In this document: positions 32,812 through 40,195 of the stretch, in pieces
How positions within the stretch are numbered: the first letter of the stretch is position 1
Layout: each line of letters opens with the position of its first letter
Source: Candidatus Thorarchaeota archaeon
GTDB lineage: Archaea; Asgardarchaeota; Thorarchaeia; Thorarchaeales; Thorarchaeaceae
DNA length: 64,000 nucleotides
Reading direction: 5' to 3'
Assembly: GCA_016933575.1 (NCBI GenBank)
Contig: JAFGAR010000146.1
Coordinates: 1-64,000 of the forward strand
The notes under the pieces: model-generated
Told to the model about the DNA's origin: nothing
The model's input: only the letters and a program-made list of their open reading frames with translations
Database searches by the model: none
Made by a program: the position numbers and the translations under genes

Positions 32812-33468
32812 ATGACTCATCATCTGGGAAAAGCCAATTGGAATGATGAGGAACGAATTAATGGGCTCATCAGGTCTTATTCTACAAGATACGATAACCT
32901 ATTTTGGAAGACCTTTATCCCCCTCGTAGGTCCAGAGCCTCGGAAAGCCATAGCGGACTTTGGTTGTGGTCCAGGTCTCTTCCTTGTGGACGCCGCTGAG
33001 AAGTTCTCTGCTCAGGTTCTGATTGGACTTGATGAGAGTCAAGAGATGCTCGACCACGCAGAGCAGTTCATCCAAGAACGAACCTCTGTTGAATCCTATG
33101 AATTGAAGACCATTAATTTCGACGTGACTCGTATTCCTTTGCAACCGGACTCAGTCGATCTCGCCTTTTCAGGTTACATGCTTCACGAGGTCTCGGACCC
33201 ACAGGATTTTGTCAAACAGATTGGCAGAATCGTAAGAAGAGGCGGGGTGTATGTTGTCTATGACTTTGTATCTGGAAATGAAGCAGTATTTGTCCAAAAG
33301 ATGATTGAACGTGACATGTCAGAAGAACAGGCACGAAAACGCTATCCCCATATGTGCAAACACTCGATTGATGATATCATCTCTCTGATGAGAGATGCAG
33401 GGCTGAAAGAAGTAAAAGGCAGAGCCGTTAATGATATACGTGCAGTTGTAGTTGGGCATATGAAGTAG
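32812..33468 (+). CDS. Class I SAM-dependent methyltransferase
   Basis: A 218-residue enzyme with motif I IADFGCGPGLFLVDAAEKF, the acidic VLIGLDESQEML, and LAFSGYMLHEVSDPQDFV. Substrate unknown. The gene begins one nucleotide after the thioredoxin-like gene stop, so translation is coupled. Its position in a run leading to the primase large subunit gives no direct clue to its target. Confidence 0.78.
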   Translation: MTHHLGKANWNDEERINGLIRSYSTRYDNLFWKTFIPLVGPEPRKAIADFGCGPGLFLVDAAEKFSAQVLIGLDESQEMLDHAEQFIQERTSVESYELKTINFDVTRIPLQPDSVDLAFSGYMLHEVSDPQDFVKQIGRIVRRGGVYVVYDFVSGNEAVFVQKMIERDMSEEQARKRYPHMCKHSIDDIISLMRDAGLKEVKGRAVNDIRAVVVGHMK

Positions 33469-33504
33469 CCTGACATTTAGTAATTGAAGGAAATTGTGTA
33501 CAGC

Positions 33505-33705
33505 ATGTCTTCGAACAGACGAAAGTCACCATGGGCCTATAATGAACCTGAATTGCAGTGTCCGAATTGCAAGAGTACGAGGATCAATCGTGTAGTGAAT
33601 ATTTGGGCAATGCGTCAAGGAATCCAGATGTTCAAGTGTGCTGTCTGTGGTAAGAAATTCTATGATCGAGATGTTGATGATTATCAACCAACTTTCGAGA
33701 GGTAG
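33505..33705 (+). CDS. Small zinc-ribbon protein
   Basis: A 66-residue protein with two CxxC pairs, LQCPNCKSTRINRV and FKCAVCGKKFYDRD, forming a zinc ribbon much like those at the N-terminus of IS1-type transposases or in transcription factors. There is no transposase domain. ATG 33505 follows a longer possible TTG start at 33484. It lies 21 nt before priL and is likely co-expressed, perhaps as a nucleic-acid-binding accessory protein. Confidence 0.65.
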   Translation: MSSNRRKSPWAYNEPELQCPNCKSTRINRVVNIWAMRQGIQMFKCAVCGKKFYDRDVDDYQPTFER

Positions 33706-33726
33706 CAACTGAATGGAGTGAGCGAT

Positions 33727-34869
33727 ATGTCAAGTAATCTCCAGCAGCTGAAGTATCCCTTTTCTGTCTCTGCTCGACAAGCCTCTACACGACTTGCAAG
33801 AGACCTCGGGGCACTTGTAAAACTCCTCGAGCATCCAGACAATCACTATATCATCGAAGAGGCTGAACGGAGAGTCTACGCAGCAATCACTCAATCCGAG
33901 ATCTCCTTCTCAGATATGCGAGACGAAAAGGAAGTCCTAGTATATCCAACTGCTAGAGTCATTGTTGAGGAGATAGGCAATGCAAAGCTCAGAGCCCTCC
34001 AGGCTGAAGCTGAATCTAAGGCTGTGAATAGACTGCTTGGAGATGAAGAGAGTGATTTTGTCGAAGACCTCGCTACGAGTTCCTTTGGTTGGAAGGTCGA
34101 GTCGTTGGGCGACCTCCACAAACGTGCCAAGATGGAGCTTGCCTTGCGCTCTTTTGAGTTTCGAATACGCTTTGAGAATTTCCTAGAGGTTGCTCCCGAC
34201 TTTCATGCTGACGAGTGGAAACTTATCAATCGATATGTTGACAGGGGTTGGGTACTGATTCGAAGAAAAGAACTAAACAGGTTAATCTCTGGCAGGTTTA
34301 GACAGATCATTGTGTTTGGCCAGTTAGACATCCCCAAACTCTCACGAAGATTGACCGAGGCGGTGCACCGGGTCGAAGAAGAGGTGAAGGGAAAAATCCG
34401 TCAATATGAGCCTGTGAAAATCACTGGTCAGATCACTTCTGCCTTTCCGCCATGTATACAAGAGATGTATGACAAGTCAATCAGTGGAACTGGCAATCTC
34501 TCACATGATGCTCGATTTGCACTTGCAGCATTCCTCCTTCGAATAGGGATGAGTGAAGATGAGGTGAACAAAGTGTTCGGTCACTCACCTGATAGGGACA
34601 CCCGGTTAATCGAATATCAGGTAGGCCATATATCATCAAAACGGTCGATAAGTTCCGAGAGTCCGGGGTATACCCCAACTGGGTGCAAAAAGCTTCAGAC
34701 TAATAATCTCTGTCCTGTCTATCTTGGTCTGACCTTTGACCCACTATGTGAATATGTTCTGAATCCACTTGCATTCTATAGTACCCGTGCCTGGGAATTG
34801 TCACGAACTCCTCCAATCACCAATCACTCTTGGTATTCAAAGTCAAAGGACAAGAAACAGTCATTCTAA
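33727..34869 (+). CDS. priL: DNA primase large subunit PriL
   Basis: A 380-residue large subunit of the archaeal/eukaryotic-type primase, which with PriS makes replication primers. The N-terminal helical domain (YPFSVSARQASTRLARDLGA) is followed by the Fe-S domain. Its candidate cluster cysteines are at FPPCIQEMY, TGCKKL, NLCPVYL and DPLCEYVLNP. ATG 33727 is chosen because GGAGTGAGC lies just upstream; an in-frame GTG at 33718 is inside that site. priS is not in the window. The last 4 bp overlap the convergent glycosylase gene. Confidence 0.9.
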   Translation: MSSNLQQLKYPFSVSARQASTRLARDLGALVKLLEHPDNHYIIEEAERRVYAAITQSEISFSDMRDEKEVLVYPTARVIVEEIGNAKLRALQAEAESKAVNRLLGDEESDFVEDLATSSFGWKVESLGDLHKRAKMELALRSFEFRIRFENFLEVAPDFHADEWKLINRYVDRGWVLIRRKELNRLISGRFRQIIVFGQLDIPKLSRRLTEAVHRVEEEVKGKIRQYEPVKITGQITSAFPPCIQEMYDKSISGTGNLSHDARFALAAFLLRIGMSEDEVNKVFGHSPDRDTRLIEYQVGHISSKRSISSESPGYTPTGCKKLQTNNLCPVYLGLTFDPLCEYVLNPLAFYSTRAWELSRTPPITNHSWYSKSKDKKQSF

Positions 34870-35732
34870 CATGTTGGCCCCTTTCCTCGAGACCTGGCGT
34901 AATAGTAGAGATATTGTTGTGCATAGCCACCATATCTACCAAAATAGCTCCGCGCAGCTACTGATTTTTTAGTGTAGGATTTTCCTGATTCTGTGAAGAC
35001 ATCATAGTGCTCCTGAATCGTTCTCTCAATCCACACATCGATAGGGAATGCCTCCAAGAAACCAAGAGAGAAGAGGCATACACAATCAGCCACCTTATCT
35101 CCCACACCACTTAGGGTCTTGAGAGAGTCATGAGCCTCCAAGTATGTCATATCTCCAAGTGCCTCCTCTGTGATATCCCCCCTTGCAATGACATCTGCTG
35201 AATGTTTCAGATACTTTGCTCTATATCCAAGCCCAAGTCCCTCCAGACCTTTGAGACTCATCCCTGCAAGTCTCTCGGGAGCAGGTAGACCATGAAACAT
35301 CTTTCCCCTGAATTCATACACGGGACCTAGTTCAGATCTAATATTCCTCATCATCATCTGAATTGCTGGGATATTCTTACAGGTCGAACATATGAACGAA
35401 ACAAGACATGAGAAGAATGGGTCCCTTACTATTCTGAGGTCTGGTGCAAATTCTATGCTCTGTTTCATCAGACCATCCCGCAATATCTCACTTTGAATCT
35501 CATCGAGCGGATCATCAAGACGGAACAGCCTATTCAGAGAGACCTTCTCGGAAGATGAAGTTTCATAGTATAGTCTATCACCTTTCTGTTCGACATAGAT
35601 GACCTGGCCCATATCTGCATTGACATACCCTTCTCCCTCACGAATCCAAGTAAATGTCTGACCGCACTCAAGGGTGTCAAAGAGGCTGAAACGTTTGGCA
35701 CTAATACTTCTCATTGAGAGGACGCACATCAT
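34866..35732 (-). CDS. OGG1-type 8-oxoguanine DNA glycosylase
   Basis: About 288 residues with the OGG1 order: an N-terminal beta domain (FSLFDTLECGQTFTWIREG) and the HhH-GPD core. The helix-hairpin-helix is TLSGVGDKVADCVCL, whose Lys matches human Lys249, and the catalytic Asp is in AFPIDVWIER (human Asp268). It removes 8-oxoguanine opposite C and cleaves by beta-lyase action. The two-domain layout is closer to eukaryotic OGG1 than to the short archaeal AGOG type. Start is uncertain: ATG codons at 35732, 35729 and 35714 are all possible. Convergent with priL. Confidence 0.88.
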   Translation of the reverse strand: MMCVLSMRSISAKRFSLFDTLECGQTFTWIREGEGYVNADMGQVIYVEQKGDRLYYETSSSEKVSLNRLFRLDDPLDEIQSEILRDGLMKQSIEFAPDLRIVRDPFFSCLVSFICSTCKNIPAIQMMMRNIRSELGPVYEFRGKMFHGLPAPERLAGMSLKGLEGLGLGYRAKYLKHSADVIARGDITEEALGDMTYLEAHDSLKTLSGVGDKVADCVCLFSLGFLEAFPIDVWIERTIQEHYDVFTESGKSYTKKSVAARSYFGRYGGYAQQYLYYYARSRGKGPTC

Positions 35733-35888
35733 AATCCAAAATGAGTATTGTCCTATAGCTCTTTCAACGAGCTTTGACAAGGCTAATAACAACAGTATTC
35801 TTTCATCAAATGCGGCTGTGATGAACTCCTTAACGAGAGATTGTGAACAAATGATCGACCTTAGGGGTATCTGAGCCGCAACTTCTTT

Positions 35889-36386
35889 TCAGATACTTAG
35901 CTGCTGAAGATTGATTGCATCTCGTTTGATTATCTTCACAATACCATCAATATCTGTTGACTTGAGGACTGGAGGTGTTTCATCCTTGTCTACACTCTTC
36001 TCAAACCAGCTGATGATGGCCTTAATGGACTCGTTGAGGTCTTCGGGAGTGATCTTTGATCCACCAACGCACCAGACCTTCGGAATTTCGCTTTCCTTCA
36101 TTCCCTCTATGATTAGAAAATCTGCATCTGTCCTTCTGACAAGGGCTGAGATCTTCTTCCGAGCACGATGATGCACTACAGAACTATTCGGCCCAAGAAG
36201 TATGGTGATCTTTGCTCCTGCTTGAACATGTCGGTAAGAATCAGTGCCTTCTTGGTCTTCGTAATCATGTTTGGAACTCTTGGCAGTGGCAATGGTAAAG
36301 CCCTCATCACTCAACCTCGTTACAATTGATTCCACTAAGGTTGTCTTTCCGGTTCCTGAATATCCTGACACTGCAAATACGCGCAT
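35889..36386 (-). CDS. mobB: MobB, molybdopterin-guanine dinucleotide biosynthesis adaptor
   Basis: A 165-residue P-loop protein: VFAVSGYSGTGKTTLVESIV is the Walker A, followed by ATAKSSKHDYEDQEGTDSYR with the MobB His-Asp pattern, and DFLIIEGMKESEIPK. MobB assists MobA in adding GMP to molybdopterin, which implies Mo/W enzymes in the cell. No other cofactor gene is nearby. It is divergent from the ABC exporter operon, with about 120 bp between that must contain both promoters. Confidence 0.88.
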   Translation of the reverse strand: MRVFAVSGYSGTGKTTLVESIVTRLSDEGFTIATAKSSKHDYEDQEGTDSYRHVQAGAKITILLGPNSSVVHHRARKKISALVRRTDADFLIIEGMKESEIPKVWCVGGSKITPEDLNESIKAIISWFEKSVDKDETPPVLKSTDIDGIVKIIKRDAINLQQLSI

Positions 36387-36506
36387 GATACCTCTTATGA
36401 TAACAACTGTGCCATAAGGTCATTTCGTTATCGAATCTTGAAAGAATGCTCAAAGCAGTTCCCTTAAAACGGAGTCTTTATCCTTCGAGAAACTGGTGAA
36501 TCACCA

Positions 36507-37283
36507 TTGGCCGCCGAGAAGCAAGCCGCAGTGACCTGCATAGATGTCAGAAGAGATTTCCAAGATGGCTCCCGCGTTATCAAGGTACTTCAGGGTACCA
36601 ATCTCACAGTTTATCGTGGTGAGTTTGTAGCTATTGTTGGAGCGAGCGGATCTGGAAAGACAACCCTCCTGAACCTGATTGGAGGACTCGATACACCCAC
36701 ATCGGGAACCATCCTCATTGATGGAGATGACATCACAAAACTTGATGATGATGAAATGTCTGAAGTGCGGCGTCACAAGATTGGCGTCCTCTTCCAAGAC
36801 CAACACCTGCTACCCATCTTTACGGCACTAGAGAATGTAGAGGTTCCCATGCTTCTTGATAACATCCCTGCAAAGGAACGTGAAGAACGTGCCATGAAAC
36901 TCTTGGACACTGTCCTTGTCAGTCATCGAGCACAACATATGCCTCACGAGCTCTCTGGCGGAATGCGTTCTCGTGTGGCTCTTGCTCGAGCCCTCGCTAA
37001 TGATCCAGCTGTGCTTCTCTGCGACGAGCCTACAGGCGATCTCGACCATAAGAGCGGTGGGGAGATCATCCAGTTAATGAGCGACCTTGCGAAGAAACAG
37101 AATCGCGCAGTCATTGCAGCAACACATGACCCTGAGACTGCGAGAATGGCTGATAGAATTCTCCTACTTCGCGATGGTGTTCTTGTTGATGAACTTGTTA
37201 GTGACTTCTTCAAGACAAGCGGTATAGACGTGAGGACTAGAAGAGAATCTCGAAAGAAAGTCGAGGAAGAGACCTCTGTCTAG
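36507..37283 (+). CDS. MacB/LolD-type ABC transporter ATPase (first)
   Basis: A 258-residue ATPase with Walker A VGASGSGKTTLLNL, signature LSGGMRSRVALARALA and Walker B VLLCDEPTGDLDH. The family drives type VII (mechanotransmission) ABC systems with FtsX-like permeases. The TTG start is supported by domain alignment and a GGTGA about 11 nt upstream; no ATG is available. It is first in a four-gene operon and is followed after 2-11 nt by the first permease. The C-terminal 30 residues are charged and unusual. Confidence 0.9.
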   Translation: MAAEKQAAVTCIDVRRDFQDGSRVIKVLQGTNLTVYRGEFVAIVGASGSGKTTLLNLIGGLDTPTSGTILIDGDDITKLDDDEMSEVRRHKIGVLFQDQHLLPIFTALENVEVPMLLDNIPAKEREERAMKLLDTVLVSHRAQHMPHELSGGMRSRVALARALANDPAVLLCDEPTGDLDHKSGGEIIQLMSDLAKKQNRAVIAATHDPETARMADRILLLRDGVLVDELVSDFFKTSGIDVRTRRESRKKVEEETSV

Positions 37284-37294
37284 GAGTGATTGGA

Positions 37295-40186
37295 TTGGTG
37301 GCTGCGAGATCGAAGAAGACTAGGACTCTCAAATCCAATGGGAACAAAGGATACGGATTGTCATATGCATTGAGCACAATTCGTGCCAATCCCTTCAGAG
37401 CGATCAGTCTAGCCCTAACGCTGAGTCTTGGTATCAGTCTCTTTGCATCAACAATGGTGTGGGGTGATACCGGGGTCTATGTGAGTATCTATGAACACCT
37501 TGAACAGAATCCGTTCCAGGTGGCGATCTCTACTTCTGCTGGCGATTTAGGCGAGCTTGCCCTTGCAGAGTCATATCTGCAGAGTAGTCCTTTCATTGAG
37601 AGCACATACCGTTTGAATTCAACAATTGGACTGGTATGGGGCACTGAACTACCTGATTCAAAAGTGTATGATATTGGTGGGTATGTCTATAGTGATGGAA
37701 TGAAGGACTGTCAGGTCTTCTTTATTGATAATGAATTTCTGAATCTGACCTATAATGAGTTCTGGCATCAAGGTGCATCGCAACTCCAAACAGGGGAGAT
37801 ACTTGTCACATCTCTCTTCATTCATAATGTCAGATCTGTCTTCAATCTGACACTAGAGATTGGTGATATTATCGACATTGAGCTTCTTACGGGAGAAGCA
37901 GCTGTCGCACCAATTGGCGACCTTGGTCGTCTAAGCCTGACTGACCTTCGTATTGTTGGTACCTATGATCCTGTCAAGATTGGCGGATTAATGGAGCTAG
38001 CTCTTCCCACCGTACGAAGAGAACACTGGAATCAGACAAATATTCGGTACCCAGTCCTTGGCTTACGCGACAGTGTCATGATATTGAAGGATTCCATCCC
38101 GCCTGATTCTCTTTCAGAGAATGGGTTCTTTGAACCTGTGGTCTTTGGCAGAGTGTCTTCGTCTGTCCTTGCTGCTAATGGACCTGAGAATGTAGCAAGT
38201 AACCTGTTTGGTCTGATGTACCGTACTGAAGAACTCTATGAGATCGAATGGTTAGGAACCAATGATATCAATGACATGCAGGATTCAATCAATACATATG
38301 TATCTACACTATCACTATCTGTTCTTGCACTCCCAGTCATCCTCCTCGCACTCTTCTTCTCAGTATTTGCAGCTGATGCTTTCATGGCCCCTCGTACAGT
38401 GGAAGTCGGTATTATCAGGTCCAAGGGTGCTAGCTATTCCCAGGTCTCTACAATCTTCCTCTGGGAGACCTTACTGATCTCTTCATTTGCAGTGCTCATG
38501 GGCGTGATCTTCAGTATCCTATTCGCTCCTCTGATCCCTGCTTCAACTAACTTCATGACATTCGACTGGAGTATCTACTTCTATTACATCTCTAAGACAG
38601 TCCTCACTTCCAATACTACGCTTCGTGCAATTACACTTACTGTTCTTCCGAGTATGCTTTTCATTCTCTATAGAGCACGACGAGCCGCCCAGACTGAGAT
38701 TGGTCTGACCTTAATGGAAGTGGAAGAGGAGACTACTGAACAGGCTGAGTCTCACGGATTCACTATTGGAGCCTCAATCGTTCTTCTTGGCATTGTGATA
38801 CTATTGATCTTCATTCTTCCCAAGACAACCATCTTCTTCTGGATGGAGCTCTCATTCGGTACTGCAGCGTGGTTCTTCATCGCCTATAATGGCTCTCGAC
38901 TCTCGCGGGTTGGGCTTGCTAAAGTATCTGAGAAACTCTCCTTCGTACTAGGCCAGAAGAATCTCATCTCTGCTGGGTATTTGAAGATGAGAAAGGGACG
39001 AATCATACCACTCATGGTCGTGCTGACATTGACAATGTCTTCAACAATTGCATTTGCGGTGCAATCAGAGAGTCTTAGGGTCGATTTGGGCAGGGAGATC
39101 AACTACTCTATAGGTGCAGATCTACGGATTGATTGCACAGCGCGAGAACTATCATATAATGATACTATAGGAGCGTATGATGGGATCGAGAGTGTGATGC
39201 CTGTCCTCAGAACCTGGGCAAAATTGGGACCTGAACAGCTCACAGTTGAAGCGATATACCCCTTGCAGTACACATCTATAGGACACTTCGATGAATCAAG
39301 TTTTCCTGATCGAGAACCTGAAGAGATTCTATCGGCACTTGCTGCAGTGAGTAATGGTATCATCATTAGTGATTTTCATGCAACCATCTGGAATAAGACC
39401 GTTGGGGACTCTCTGACCATGGAAATGAGCGGTGTTGGCACAAACCAATGGGTCGTGTTTGAAGTGGTTGGTGTGGTTCATAGTGCGCCTGGGTTTGGAT
39501 ATGCGACAGCTGCTGAAATTCCGTACTCATCACAAGGAACAGGATTTGGTTACCAAGCTGGCTACAACGGTTTTGTCTTGGCAAATATGGAGTTCATTCA
39601 ATCAAAGATCACGAATCATCAGACAAGCCTATTTCTTGCAAGCCTTGGGGATGATGCCAATCAGACTCAATTAATCGACGATCTCAGATTGCTCCCCGGA
39701 ATCTATCCCAATACGCCTGAGAGTTTTGATCTCAAATCCCACTCTCTGTATACTGCATTATTTCTCAATACTGTTGAGGGTCTGTTCTCAATAGGCTTTG
39801 TCATGTCACTGATCTTGAGCATCTTCGCATTATCTATCTCACTGGGATCTGTTGTGAGAGAGCGTAGAAAGGAGTATGCAGTAATCCGTGCAATAGGTGG
39901 GTCAAGGAGTCAAGTAGTGAGTATGGTCTTTTCTGAGTTCACAGGAGTGGTTCTTGCTTCACTTGCTCTTAGCCTGATTCTCGGTGCTGTCTTTGGATTT
40001 GTCATGCAATTTTTGCTCAATAATATGAGTCCGTTTTCCCGGGTCTTGGCAACAACAATATCATTTCCAATGCAATTTCTCTCAATAGTACTTCTCATTG
40101 AGATACTGACTATGATAATAGGGGCTTACTTACCAGCACGAGAGGCTGCAAGAACTGAGCCCGCTGTAGTATTAAGGAATATGTGA
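37295..40186 (+). CDS. FtsX-like ABC permease, large (first)
   Basis: About 963 residues. An N-terminal membrane helix is followed by a periplasm-side (extracytoplasmic) domain of about 270 residues. A FtsX domain with three helices follows (ILLALFFSVFAADAF, IRSKGASYSQVSTIFLWE), then more helices, a second outer domain and a C-terminal FtsX domain with VVRERRKEYAVIRAIGGSRS. The end VVLRNM is typical. These permeases export or extract hydrophobic compounds or lipoproteins, substrate unknown. The start is TTG 37295 after AGGAGTGA, or GTG 37286. Homologous to the next permease. Confidence 0.88.
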   Translation: MVAARSKKTRTLKSNGNKGYGLSYALSTIRANPFRAISLALTLSLGISLFASTMVWGDTGVYVSIYEHLEQNPFQVAISTSAGDLGELALAESYLQSSPFIESTYRLNSTIGLVWGTELPDSKVYDIGGYVYSDGMKDCQVFFIDNEFLNLTYNEFWHQGASQLQTGEILVTSLFIHNVRSVFNLTLEIGDIIDIELLTGEAAVAPIGDLGRLSLTDLRIVGTYDPVKIGGLMELALPTVRREHWNQTNIRYPVLGLRDSVMILKDSIPPDSLSENGFFEPVVFGRVSSSVLAANGPENVASNLFGLMYRTEELYEIEWLGTNDINDMQDSINTYVSTLSLSVLALPVILLALFFSVFAADAFMAPRTVEVGIIRSKGASYSQVSTIFLWETLLISSFAVLMGVIFSILFAPLIPASTNFMTFDWSIYFYYISKTVLTSNTTLRAITLTVLPSMLFILYRARRAAQTEIGLTLMEVEEETTEQAESHGFTIGASIVLLGIVILLIFILPKTTIFFWMELSFGTAAWFFIAYNGSRLSRVGLAKVSEKLSFVLGQKNLISAGYLKMRKGRIIPLMVVLTLTMSSTIAFAVQSESLRVDLGREINYSIGADLRIDCTARELSYNDTIGAYDGIESVMPVLRTWAKLGPEQLTVEAIYPLQYTSIGHFDESSFPDREPEEILSALAAVSNGIIISDFHATIWNKTVGDSLTMEMSGVGTNQWVVFEVVGVVHSAPGFGYATAAEIPYSSQGTGFGYQAGYNGFVLANMEFIQSKITNHQTSLFLASLGDDANQTQLIDDLRLLPGIYPNTPESFDLKSHSLYTALFLNTVEGLFSIGFVMSLILSIFALSISLGSVVRERRKEYAVIRAIGGSRSQVVSMVFSEFTGVVLASLALSLILGAVFGFVMQFLLNNMSPFSRVLATTISFPMQFLSIVLLIEILTMIIGAYLPAREAARTEPAVVLRNM

Positions 40187-40195
40187 GGTGAAAAA

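Noticed and set aside
33505..33705. Zinc-ribbon protein as an IS1-type transposase remnant
   Set aside because: The ribbon looks similar, but no transposase core, inverted repeats or frameshift site is nearby and the gene sits cleanly before priL.
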